This document shows, in pieces, positions 54,453 through 64,000 of a stretch of 64,000 nucleotides of DNA (the first letter of the stretch is position 1; the number at the start of each line of letters is the position of its first letter). A program made the translations under genes and the position numbers. Under the pieces are notes generated by a model. It did not search any database and had not been told where the DNA came from. It worked only from the letters and a program-made list of their open reading frames with translations. The stretch spans positions 1 to 64,000 of the forward strand of contig NZ_CANLAG010000012.1 in NCBI RefSeq assembly GCF_947488715.1, in the 5' to 3' direction. This stretch comes from an uncultured Tateyamaria sp. Its GTDB lineage: Bacteria > Pseudomonadota > Alphaproteobacteria > Rhodobacterales > Rhodobacteraceae.

Positions 54453-55348
54453 GCCAGCCCCCGCAGGGCAAAGGCCGCGACCATCATTCCCGAAACGTAC
54501 AGCAACACGCCCGTCCCGTTGTACCACGGCGCCTTGGCGCGCGGGTCGCGGAACATGATCGTCATTGCCCAGAATTGCAGGACCAGCACCAACGCCACCC
54601 CCGCCGCATGGGCGGGCCGGTCCCACAGCGCCAGCAGCGCAATCACCGCCGCCTGCGGCACCGCCATCACGACGCAAGCCACCTGCGCCGCCCGGCGCGG
54701 GCCCAGCGTCACGGGCAGGGAATTGACCCCCATCTGGCGGTCACCCTCCAGCGCCTTGAAATCGTTCAGCGTCATGATCCCATGCGCGCCCAGACCGTAC
54801 AGCAGCGCAACCACCAGCACTTCCCAACGCGGCGCGCCCGCACTCAGCACGGCGGCCCCGGTCACCCACGGCAATGTCTCGTAACTCAGACCCACAAGGC
54901 CCGGACCCCACCAGCCCGACCGTTTCAGGCGGACCGGCTCGGCGGAATAGGCCCAGGCAGCGGCGACGCCCACAACCGTCGCGGCAAAGCCCCAAGGCCC
55001 CAGCTGCCAGCCCACAAACAGCGACAGCGCCGACATGGCCAGCGCGATCCACAGACCCCAGCGGCCCGGAATGCGCCCCGACGGGATCGGGCGATCCGGT
55101 TCGTTGATGGCGTCCACATGGCGGTCGCACCAGTCGTTCGCCGCCTGTGACATCCCGCAAACGATAGGTCCGGCCAGCAAAACGCCCAACAGCACCAGAT
55201 GCCACTGCCCCGCCACGGCAGCGCCCGAGGCAATCAACCCGCACACATAGGCCCACATCGGCGGGAACCACGTGATCGGCTTGATCAGACGCAGGGCGGC
55301 GGCGGGTTCGGGAAATCGACGCGTTGGTAAAGTTTGGCTGACATCCAT
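54449..55348 (-). CDS. bchG: Bacteriochlorophyll synthase (geranylgeranyl transferase) BchG
   Basis: This 299-residue UbiA-like prenyltransferase attaches the C20 tail to bacteriochlorophyllide a. The aspartate-rich NDWCDRHVDAINEPDRPIPSGRIPG motif in QAANDWCDRHVDAINEP and the second NDFKALEGDRQMGVNSLPV are present with about eight membrane helices. ATG 55348 lies one base from a PpsR-type site. It is 46 nt downstream of ppsR and heads the bchG-bch2-bchP-idi-lysE unit. Confidence 0.95.
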   Translation of the reverse strand: MDVSQTLPTRRFPEPAAALRLIKPITWFPPMWAYVCGLIASGAAVAGQWHLVLLGVLLAGPIVCGMSQAANDWCDRHVDAINEPDRPIPSGRIPGRWGLWIALAMSALSLFVGWQLGPWGFAATVVGVAAAWAYSAEPVRLKRSGWWGPGLVGLSYETLPWVTGAAVLSAGAPRWEVLVVALLYGLGAHGIMTLNDFKALEGDRQMGVNSLPVTLGPRRAAQVACVVMAVPQAAVIALLALWDRPAHAAGVALVLVLQFWAMTIMFRDPRAKAPWYNGTGVLLYVSGMMVAAFALRGLA

Positions 55349-55349
55349 G

Positions 55350-55367
55350 TGTCAACTATGTCTGACA
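55350..55367. promoter_or_regulatory. PpsR/CrtJ-type operator, ppsR-bchG gap
   Basis: TGTCAACTATGTCTGACA matches TGT-N12-ACA directly upstream of the bchG ATG and 27 bp after the ppsR stop. Only one copy is seen. It could repress bchG, or pause read-through from ppsR. Confidence 0.7.
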
Positions 55368-55394
55368 CTTTGAGTCGGTGCAAGGGTGTGGACG

Positions 55395-56816
55395 CTAGCC
55401 GTCTTTGCTCAGCAAGCCGAACTTGCGCAGCTTCACGTAGAGCGACTGCCGCGACAGGCCCAGCATCTCGGCCGCGGCCACACGGTTGTTGCGCGTCAGG
55501 TTCACTGCCGTCTCGATGCACATCTTTTCGACGACATCCGTGGTTTCGGCGACAATCTCTTTCAAAGACGCCGACCCCACCAGGTCCATCACATTGCGCC
55601 CCGGATCAGGCAGGGTGTCACCCCGGCCCGTGTCGGCCTTGCGCACCGCCTCAAGGCGGCTGACATCGCGGATGATCAGGGCCACGGCGGGATTGTTCGG
55701 GTCTTCGAGACGGGTGGCAGACACTTCGATCGGCACCCGCGCGCCCAGATCGTTGACAAGGCGCGTGGCATAGACCCGCACCTGCCCCGACTTTTCCGCG
55801 TTCTCGAGCAACACGCCCATGTCAATCTGACCACGCACGAGGAAATCGGCCAGCGATGCCCCCACCACGTCGCTCAGATGCGCCGCACCGACGAGATCAA
55901 GAAACGCATCATTCACCGACAGCACAGACCCGCGCGGGTCCATGAACACCATCGCATCCGATGTCGACCGGAACAGAGCCGCCGCATGGCTGGCCGCTGC
56001 GTCCGGCTTGGCGGTGGCCGTGTCGTCACCGACCAGACGGCACATCAACACCCGCTGCCCAGCCGTGCGGAACACCATCGGGATCACATTCAACACCTGC
56101 CGCGTGCGGCTGGCGCGCAATTGAACCGGCCCTGCATCGTCGGACAGGGTCGCATTCAACAGGTTCTCGGTCAGCTCAGCCCCCGACCGATCCGAAAACA
56201 GGCTGGCAAAGGTTGCCCCCACCAGCGCCTCGGTCTTCAGACCCAAACACGCCGCGGCCAGATCATTGGCATCCTCAACCCGGCCCGTCTGGACCGACAC
56301 AAAGACAACCGCATCTTCGACATTGCCCATGACAACCCGGTACCGGGTGTCGAACTCACGCCGCGCTTCGTATCCCTGCTCCAGCGCAATCTGCGCCTGA
56401 ACCAACTGCTGCTGCGTCTCGGCAATCGGGCGCAAATCCCGGCCCAGCAACAGAACCGCGTTCTCCTTACCAAACCGATGAAAGGTGTACCGCACCGGAT
56501 ACTGCCACTGCGCATTGTCCGTGTGGTTCAGCTCCACCGACTTCTTCGGTGGCGTCCCCGCCAGATAGGCCCCATGGGCGTTCTGAAACTTGTCGATGCT
56601 GTCATCGGTGAGGAACTCGACCATCGGCCGCCCCTCCCAATGGGACAGGTTGCCGAAACTGTCATCCTGCGCGTTCAACAACACGGACAGAATGCTGCCC
56701 TCTGCCGACACGACCAACGCAATGTCCGACGCCGCCGAAATGATGCTGCTGAGAAATTCTGGCTCGATCAGCGGGACTGACCCGCTTGTCCAAAAACTGC
56801 TGCCGTCAGTTGTCAT
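55395..56816 (-). CDS. ppsR: Photosynthesis repressor PpsR (CrtJ)
   Basis: This 473-residue regulator has PAS-like domains and a C-terminal Fis-type helix-turn-helix (NNRVAAAEMLGLSRQSLYVKLRKFGLL, residues 443-467). Cysteines at 190, 259 and 433 are seen; C259 and C433 fall where Rhodobacter PpsR has its redox cysteines (around 251 and 424). It represses bch, crt and puc genes under oxygen or light. It is encoded after ppaA with an overlapping start (ATGA at 56813-56816). Confidence 0.95.
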   Translation of the reverse strand: MTTDGSSFWTSGSVPLIEPEFLSSIISAASDIALVVSAEGSILSVLLNAQDDSFGNLSHWEGRPMVEFLTDDSIDKFQNAHGAYLAGTPPKKSVELNHTDNAQWQYPVRYTFHRFGKENAVLLLGRDLRPIAETQQQLVQAQIALEQGYEARREFDTRYRVVMGNVEDAVVFVSVQTGRVEDANDLAAACLGLKTEALVGATFASLFSDRSGAELTENLLNATLSDDAGPVQLRASRTRQVLNVIPMVFRTAGQRVLMCRLVGDDTATAKPDAAASHAAALFRSTSDAMVFMDPRGSVLSVNDAFLDLVGAAHLSDVVGASLADFLVRGQIDMGVLLENAEKSGQVRVYATRLVNDLGARVPIEVSATRLEDPNNPAVALIIRDVSRLEAVRKADTGRGDTLPDPGRNVMDLVGSASLKEIVAETTDVVEKMCIETAVNLTRNNRVAAAEMLGLSRQSLYVKLRKFGLLSKDG

Positions 56817-57595
56817 CTGCCACTCAGCGCCTTCTTGCGCTTCGTGCAGAAGCCCACAACATCGGTAGCTGTATTCGTCACAAGATCGACGCCTGTTTGG
56901 TCCCGTATCCCATCCGCATTCCCACGCAGCGGACCGCCCAAAGCCAGGACAGGCATACGTTCGGCAGATGATCTGATCCTTTTAACCGTTCTAGAGACGG
57001 TTTCAAGGGCTGCAATCCGTGCACAAGATATCAGGACCATGTCCGGCGCATCGCAAACAATGCGCGTTGTGATCTGCCGGGGTTTCTCGCTGATCGATAG
57101 CGCGACACCGCAGCCCAGGCGCCGCAACTGCGCCGCCAGAACGCAGGCACCCAGGAAATGCTGTTCACCCTCGGGGACAATCACCAAGGCCTGCAAGGCC
57201 GAACCGTCCTCCGGGCTGCTGCCCGGTGTCACCACGGCGGCCTCGGCCAACAACGCCTGCAACCGCAGCGCGCCCACCGTCACACCGGCAAAATCCAGAT
57301 CCGACGATTTCCACATCAGACCCAGCGTTTCCGCCGCCTGCGGGATATAAAGGTCGATCACCCCGTCCAGCGTCAGCCGATAGCCGCGCAACTCGTCCAG
57401 CACCTGCGCCGGGTCAAAAGGCTCGGGCGTGATACAGGCCCGCACCAGATAATCCAACGCCACCTGACGCGCCCCCGCAGAGGTAACGGTCTGCCGTTCA
57501 CACAGCACCGAAATCACTTGATGCGCCAACGGCTCCAGCCCTGCTGAAACATCAGCAGACATGTGGGTCCGGCCATGTAGATCGTCATGCGTCAT
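56813..57595 (-). CDS. ppaA: PpaA/AerR-type cobalamin-binding antirepressor
   Basis: This 260-residue protein contains a B12-binding-like (SCHIC) domain. The motif PEGEQHFLGACVLAAQLRRLGCGV holds the histidine that, in AerR, ligates cobalamin. It is known to bind PpsR/CrtJ and change its DNA binding in response to light-sensitive B12. It is divergent from bchF and upstream of ppsR, the conserved arrangement. Confidence 0.93.
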   Translation of the reverse strand: MTHDDLHGRTHMSADVSAGLEPLAHQVISVLCERQTVTSAGARQVALDYLVRACITPEPFDPAQVLDELRGYRLTLDGVIDLYIPQAAETLGLMWKSSDLDFAGVTVGALRLQALLAEAAVVTPGSSPEDGSALQALVIVPEGEQHFLGACVLAAQLRRLGCGVALSISEKPRQITTRIVCDAPDMVLISCARIAALETVSRTVKRIRSSAERMPVLALGGPLRGNADGIRDQTGVDLVTNTATDVVGFCTKRKKALSGR

Positions 57596-57686
57596 GGACT
57601 ACCTCGATCCGGTCAAACGCAATGGACAACTCTGGCGCGACAGAGTCGGGGAAATTCAACAAAACTGTCTGCCTGGACAGGTCGAT

Positions 57687-57704
57687 TGTCAACCTCATTT
57701 GACA
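57687..57704. promoter_or_regulatory. PpsR/CrtJ-type operator, ppaA side
   Basis: TGTCAACCTCATTTGACA matches TGT-N12-ACA, 92 bp upstream of the ppaA start. A shorter TGT-N8-ACA (57666-57679) lies just beside it but has the wrong spacing for PpsR. Confidence 0.72.
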
Positions 57705-57829
57705 TATTGCAGCGCATCAAACTGATCACTTCTCGCGTAAAAAGCCCATTTTCTCCTGAAAACAGTGAAAAACGCCGCCAAACCCCTGGGCCAGGCAGCC
57801 TCCAGCACAGGGAAACCCCTCTCTGCAAC

Positions 57830-57847
57830 TGTAACTTTTAATTGACA
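57830..57847. promoter_or_regulatory. PpsR/CrtJ-type operator, bchF side
   Basis: TGTAACTTTTAATTGACA matches TGT-N12-ACA, 43 bp before the bchF GTG. Its last six bases form a TTGACA that may be the bchF -35 element, with a weak TAGTTT near 57866. The remaining 57596-57890 shows no gene. Confidence 0.75.
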
Positions 57848-57890
57848 CTTTTTGACCCGCCCCGATAGTTTCAATCATGGAGAGACAAAA

Positions 57891-59686
<1,796 letters not shown>

Positions 59687-59752
59687 TACAACGCCCAGAA
59701 GTTCAGGGGTGTGCGCCCGCCATCGGCTCTGCCGATAGCTTCCGCGCACCGT

Positions 59753-59773
59753 TCACCTCGCGACGCGAGGTGA
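59753..59773 (+). promoter_or_regulatory. Hairpin masking the bchB ribosome binding site
   Basis: TCACCTCGC (59753-59761) and GCGAGGTGA (59765-59773) form a perfect 9-bp stem with loop GAC. The right arm contains GAGGTGA, the bchB ribosome binding site, which ends four bases before the ATG at 59778. The arrangement could restrict bchB translation; a regulatory role is inferred. Confidence 0.5.
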
Positions 59774-59777
59774 CAGC

Positions 59778-61328
59778 ATGAAGCTCACCGTCTGGACATA
59801 TGAGGGCCCGCCCCACGTGGGTGCCATGCGCGTCGCCACCGGCATGACCGGCCTGCACTACGTGCTGCACGCACCGCAGGGCGACACCTACGCGGACCTG
59901 CTCTTTACCATGATCGAACGGCGCGACCACCGCCCGCCCGTGACCTACACCACCTTCCAGGCCCGCGACCTCGGGGCCGACACCGCCAACCTGTTCAAGA
60001 CCGCGGCGCAGGATGCCTATGACCGGTTCGAGCCGGAGGCGATCATCGTCGGTGCCTCCTGCACGGCAGAACTGATCCAGGACGACCCCGGCGGCATGGC
60101 CGAAACCATGGGCCTGCCCGTGCCGGTAATCCCGCTGGAACTGCCCAGCTACCAGCGCAAGGAAAACTTCGGCGCGGACGAGACGTTCTTTCAGATTGTG
60201 AAAACACTCGCCAAACCGATGGCGCGCACGGCGCAGATCACCGCCAACCTGATCGGCCCCACTGCGCTCGGCTTCCGCCACCGCGACGATATTCAGGAGG
60301 TCACCGCCCTGCTGTCGGACATGGGCATCAGCGTCAACGTCGTTGCCCCGATGACGTCCTCGCCCAGCGACATCGCCCGCATGGGGGCCGCACATTTCAA
60401 CGTGCTGATGTATCCCGAAACCGCCGAAAGCGCCGCGCGCTGGATGGAACGTGAACTGGACCAGCCCTACACCAAGGTCGTGCCCATCGGCGTCGGCGCC
60501 ACCCGCGATTTTATCGCGGAAGTGGCCGCGATCACTGGCCGTGACGCCTATCTCGACACGTCCCGCCTGCGCCTGCCCTGGTACTCGAAATCTGTGGACA
60601 GCACCTATCTGACCGGCAAGCGGGTGTTCGTCTTTGGCGACGGCACCCACGTGCTGGCCGCCGCCCGCGTAGCCCGTGACGAGATGGGTTTCGAGGTGGT
60701 GGGCATGGGCTGCTACAACCGCGAAATGGCCCGCCCCGTGCGCGCCGCCGCCAAGGAAATGGGGCTGACCGCCACTATCACCGACGACTATCTTGAGGTC
60801 GAGCGCGTGATCGAAGCGCTGCAACCCGAGATGATCCTCGGCACCCAGATGGAGCGCCATATCGGCAAACGTCTGGGCATCCCCTGCGCCGTGATTTCCG
60901 CACCCGTACACGTACAGGACTTCCCCGCGCGCTATTCGCCGCAAATGGGGATCGAAGGGGCCAATGTGCTCTTTGACACCTGGGTGCATCCGCTGGTCAT
61001 GGGGCTCGAAGAGCACCTGTTGCACATGTTCCGCGAGGACTTCGAATTCCACGACGCGGCGGGGCCATCGCACCATGGTGGGCATGCGCCCAATCCAACG
61101 GCAGACGGGGGGCCAGCCCCCCAGACCCCCCGAGGTATTTCCGGCGAAAGGAAAGACGAAGCGGGCGCGGTCATCTGGCTGGATGCTGCCGAGCGCGAGT
61201 TGAAGAAGATCCCGTTTTTCGTGCGCGGCAAGGCGCGGCGCAACACCGAAAACTTTGCCGCCGAACGTGGCGTGGCGGAGATTTCTGTCGACACCCTCTA
61301 CGAAGCAAAGGCCCATTTTGCGCGATGA
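59778..61328 (+). CDS. bchB: Light-independent protochlorophyllide reductase subunit B
   Basis: This 516-residue NifK-like subunit begins [40 protein letters not shown]; Asp36 is the known fourth cluster ligand. The C-terminal protochlorophyllide-interacting domain (residues about 465-516, [27 protein letters not shown]) is present. Between these lies a variable linker that here contains an in-frame copy of the intergenic hairpin element, read as [19 protein letters not shown]. Confidence 0.95.
   Translation: MKLTVWTYEGPPHVGAMRVATGMTGLHYVLHAPQGDTYADLLFTMIERRDHRPPVTYTTFQARDLGADTANLFKTAAQDAYDRFEPEAIIVGASCTAELIQDDPGGMAETMGLPVPVIPLELPSYQRKENFGADETFFQIVKTLAKPMARTAQITANLIGPTALGFRHRDDIQEVTALLSDMGISVNVVAPMTSSPSDIARMGAAHFNVLMYPETAESAARWMERELDQPYTKVVPIGVGATRDFIAEVAAITGRDAYLDTSRLRLPWYSKSVDSTYLTGKRVFVFGDGTHVLAAARVARDEMGFEVVGMGCYNREMARPVRAAAKEMGLTATITDDYLEVERVIEALQPEMILGTQMERHIGKRLGIPCAVISAPVHVQDFPARYSPQMGIEGANVLFDTWVHPLVMGLEEHLLHMFREDFEFHDAAGPSHHGGHAPNPTADGGPAPQTPRGISGERKDEAGAVIWLDAAERELKKIPFFVRGKARRNTENFAAERGVAEISVDTLYEAKAHFAR
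61107..61150 (+). repeat. Intergenic-type element captured inside bchB
   Basis: GGGGGGC-CA-GCCCCCC (61107-61122), AGACCCCCC and GAGGTATTTCCGGCGAAAGG match the layout of the bchX-bchY element (hairpin, GACCCCC, then ATATTT..GGAA). It is in frame in the linker before the C-terminal BchB domain. The ACAATGAAG end is degraded to GAAAGGAAAG. Confidence 0.55.
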
Positions 61329-61347
61329 GACTGGCATAACAGGGCGC

Positions 61348-64000
61348 ATGCCCGGCTACCGCGTGGTGATCATCACGCTGGACAGTCACGCCGCGGGACC
61401 TGCGCGGCGGGCGATGGAGCGGCTTGCCTCGGATTATCCCGGTCTGGATTGCCAGATCCATGCCGCCGCTGAATGGGGCGAGACCCCCGGCAGTTTCGAG
61501 GCCGCCGAAGAGGCCGTGCGGCACGGCGACATCATCATCGCCAACCTGCTGTTTCTCGAAGAGCACGTGGCGCGGATTTTGCCAGCGCTGCGCGCGCGGC
61601 GCGATCAGTGCGATGCGATGATCGGCGTGGTGGCCGATGCCGAGGTGGTCAAGCTGACCCGCATGGGCACGCTCGATATGACCGCCCCGCCCAGCACCAT
61701 GGGCAAGCTGATGAAACGGCTGCGCGGGTCGTCCAAGCCCAAGACCGAGGATGGCGCCAAGAAGATGCAGATGCTGCGGCGTCTGCCCAAAATCCTCAAG
61801 TTCATTCCCGGCAAGGCGCAGGACCTGCGCGCCTGGTTCCTTGTGATGCAGTACTGGCTGGGCGGGTCGGACGACAATGTCCGTGCGATGATCCAGTTCC
61901 TGCTGAACCGCTATGCCACCGACACCGGCTGGCAGGATGCGCCCGAAGCGGCCCTGCCCATCGATTACCCCGATACCGGCCTTTATCACCCCGACCTGCC
62001 GGGCCGCATCACCAGCAACGCGGCGGATATTCCCGGACCCAAAGGGGCCGCGATGACCGTGGGTGTGGTCATGTTGCGGTCTTATGTGCTGGCCGGAGAC
62101 ACGGATCACTATGACGGCGTGATCCGCGCGCTCGAGGCCCGGGGGCTGCGGGTGTTGCCCGCCTTTGCCGGAGGGCTGGATGCGCGACCCGCGGTCGAGA
62201 CCTATTTCATGGGCCAGGTCGACGCGATGGTGTCCCTGACCGGGTTCAGCCTTGTGGGCGGGCCGGCCTATAACGACAATGACGCCGCCGTGGAGATGTT
62301 GGCGCGGCTCGACGTGCCATATCTCGCCGCCCATTCGCTGGAATTCCAGACGCTGGGGCAATGGGCCCAGAGCAGCGGTGGCCTTGGCCCGATCGAGACG
62401 ACGATGCTGGTGGCCCTGCCGGAACTTGACGGTGCGACGTGCCCCACGGTCTTTGGCGGGCGGTTGGGGCCGGAGGGCTGCGCGGGCTGTGTGCGGGGCT
62501 GCATGGCGGGGGCGGAACCCAAGGCGATGGTGCCGTGCTTTGAACGCGCCGAGGTGTTGGCGGACAAGACGCTGAAACTGGCGCAGCTGCGCCGCCGCGA
62601 GAATGCCGACAAGAAGGTGGCGATTGTCCTCTTTGGCTTCCCGCCCAATGCGGGTGCGGTTGGAACTGCGGCATACCTTTCCGTATTCGAAAGCCTTTTC
62701 AATACGCTGCATGCGATGAAGGCGCGCGGTTACCAGCTTGAGGTCCCGGCCACGGTCGAGGATCTGCGCGCCCAAGTGATCCAGGGCAACGCCGCGCAAT
62801 ACGGGCAGCAAGCCAATGTGGCCGCCCATGTGGATGCCGACACCATCGTGCGCACCCAGCCCCATCTGGCCGAGATCGAGGCGACCTGGGGCCCTTCGCC
62901 GGGCCGGGTACAATCGGATGGGCGCGGCGTGTTTGTGCTGGGCGCGGATCTGGGCAACGTCTTTGTCGGCGTGCAACCGGCCTTCGGTTACGAAGGCGAC
63001 CCGATGCGGCTGCTTTTCGAGCACGGCTTTGCCCCCACCCACGCCTTTGCCACGTTCTACCAGTGGCTGCGCGACGGATATGGTGCGGATGCGGTGCTGC
63101 ATTTCGGGATGCACGGCGCGCTGGAATTCATGCCAGGCAAACAGGCGGGTGCCAGTGGCCTCTGCTGGCCCGACCGCCTGATCGGGGCGTTGCCCAACAT
63201 CTATCTCTATGCGGCCAACAACCCGTCCGAGGCGTCGCTGGCCAAGCGTCGGTCGAATGCCGTGACCATCACCCACCTGACGCCCCCGCTGGCGCAATCG
63301 GGGCTCTACAAGGGCCTGGCGGAGTTGAAGGATTCGCTGACCCGCTGGCGCGAGATGGACGGGGATGTCCCGGCGCGGACCGAGCTAGAGGCGTTGATCG
63401 CAGAACAGGCCGTCGCCGTGGATATGGGCGGCACCCCCGCCGACACACTCTGGCTCAAGCTGCTGGAGACGGAGGACGCGCTGATCCCCGACGGGCTGCA
63501 CGTGGTGGGCCAACCGCTGAGCGACGCGGCGCGGAGCGAATACCTCGACGTGATGCGCCACGCCGATGACGACGCGCGCGCACGGGCGGATGAGCTGTTG
63601 CGGCAGGACAGCGAGTTGGACGCGCTGATGACGGCGCTCGATGCCCGCTATATCGCGCCGGTGCATGGCGGAGACCTGATCCGGTCGCCCGACATCCTGC
63701 CCACGGGCCGCAACATCCACGCCTTTGACCCGTTCCGCATGCCCACGGCTTTTGCCTGCCGCGAGGGTGAGAAACAGGCGCAATTGCTGCTCGACACGCA
63801 CCCGACCCTGCCGCGATCGATTGCGCTGGTGCTTTGGGGGTCGGACAACATCAAATCCGACGGCGGGCCGATTGCACAGGCGCTGGCGCTGATGGGTTGC
63901 ACCCCGCGTTTCGACAGCTTTGGCCGTCTGGCGGGGGCTGACCTGATCCCACTGGCCGAATTGGGCCGCCCGCGCATCGATGTGATCATGACGCTGTCGG
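61348..64000 (+). CDS. bchH: Magnesium chelatase subunit H (partial at window end)
   Basis: The frame runs from ATG 61348 (MPGYRVVIITLDSHAAGPARRAMERL) through the last base, giving about 884 residues of the roughly 1200 usual for BchH, which binds protoporphyrin IX and is the catalytic subunit. Blocks such as HFGMHGALEFMPGKQAGASGLCWPDRLIGALPNIYLYAANNPSEASLAKRRS are typical of CobN/BchH. It starts 19 nt after bchB. The C-terminal third lies outside the window. Confidence 0.95.
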   Translation, partial: MPGYRVVIITLDSHAAGPARRAMERLASDYPGLDCQIHAAAEWGETPGSFEAAEEAVRHGDIIIANLLFLEEHVARILPALRARRDQCDAMIGVVADAEVVKLTRMGTLDMTAPPSTMGKLMKRLRGSSKPKTEDGAKKMQMLRRLPKILKFIPGKAQDLRAWFLVMQYWLGGSDDNVRAMIQFLLNRYATDTGWQDAPEAALPIDYPDTGLYHPDLPGRITSNAADIPGPKGAAMTVGVVMLRSYVLAGDTDHYDGVIRALEARGLRVLPAFAGGLDARPAVETYFMGQVDAMVSLTGFSLVGGPAYNDNDAAVEMLARLDVPYLAAHSLEFQTLGQWAQSSGGLGPIETTMLVALPELDGATCPTVFGGRLGPEGCAGCVRGCMAGAEPKAMVPCFERAEVLADKTLKLAQLRRRENADKKVAIVLFGFPPNAGAVGTAAYLSVFESLFNTLHAMKARGYQLEVPATVEDLRAQVIQGNAAQYGQQANVAAHVDADTIVRTQPHLAEIEATWGPSPGRVQSDGRGVFVLGADLGNVFVGVQPAFGYEGDPMRLLFEHGFAPTHAFATFYQWLRDGYGADAVLHFGMHGALEFMPGKQAGASGLCWPDRLIGALPNIYLYAANNPSEASLAKRRSNAVTITHLTPPLAQSGLYKGLAELKDSLTRWREMDGDVPARTELEALIAEQAVAVDMGGTPADTLWLKLLETEDALIPDGLHVVGQPLSDAARSEYLDVMRHADDDARARADELLRQDSELDALMTALDARYIAPVHGGDLIRSPDILPTGRNIHAFDPFRMPTAFACREGEKQAQLLLDTHPTLPRSIALVLWGSDNIKSDGGPIAQALALMGCTPRFDSFGRLAGADLIPLAELGRPRIDVIMTLS

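Noticed and set aside
53148-54884. Long plus-strand open frame opposite the PucC-like gene
   Set aside because: The product is low complexity, and the minus strand encodes a coherent 12-helix carrier with conserved motifs.

Overview
The window is alphaproteobacterial and looks like a photosynthesis gene cluster from a member of the Roseobacter group (Rhodobacteraceae). The evidence is a crt/bch/puf set in the order typical of aerobic anoxygenic phototrophs, a spheroidene-type carotenoid pathway (crtA, crtI, crtB, crtC, crtD, crtE, crtF), a tetraheme PufC, PpsR/PpaA regulators and high GC. The first 2.5 kb carry a parA-parB partition pair directly beside bchO, so the cluster probably lies on a plasmid or chromid. 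No repC follows parB and no replicase is visible, so the replicon type cannot be read here. Plasmid-borne photosynthesis clusters next to DnaA-like replication genes are known in a few roseobacters.

Layout: (1) 1-2540, parAB with a family of 16-bp palindromes, TGTCCCCGCGGGGACA, that continues into bchO and bchD and stops near 4620. (2) 2546-6850 minus strand, crtA-bchI-bchD-bchO. (3) 6945-10016 plus strand, crtI-crtB-tspO. (4) 10160-12570 minus strand, crtD-crtC. (5) 12692-23990 plus strand, crtE-crtF-bchC-bchX-bchY-bchZ-pufQ-pufB-pufA-pufL-pufM-pufC, followed by dxs. (6) 26235-50788, about 25 kb of mostly non-photosynthetic genes: a long TetR-headed minus-strand operon with a dipeptide/oligopeptide-type ABC transporter and several oxidoreductases, an HDAC-like amidohydrolase, a solute-binding protein, panBC, an M20 peptidase, a sulfur-type MBL/rhodanese pair, and glpD with a broken glpK. 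(7) 50857-57595 minus strand, ppaA-ppsR, then bchG, a PucC-like carrier, bchP, idi and a LysE exporter. (8) 57891-64000 plus strand, bchF-bchN-bchB-bchH, with bchH running off the window.

How it works together: dxs and idi feed isoprenoid precursors to crtE. The crt genes make spheroidene-series carotenoids. bchI/D/H insert magnesium, bchN/B and bchX/Y/Z carry out the two ring reductions, bchF and bchC modify side chains, and bchG/bchP add and reduce the tail. pufL/M/C and pufB/A form the reaction centre with its cytochrome and the LH1 antenna. No pucBA (LH2) genes are present. Nine TGT-N12-ACA PpsR-type sites lie at the crtA/crtI, crtD/crtE, bchC, ppsR/bchG and ppaA/bchF intergenic regions, so the whole set appears to be one redox/light regulon.

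The most unusual features are the parS-like palindromes inside photosynthesis genes, a second intergenic element family with one copy captured in frame in bchB, a crtC without a standard start codon near its expected N-terminus, the frameshifted glpK, and the TetR-headed 14-gene operon. All calls come from reading the sequence. No database search was run.
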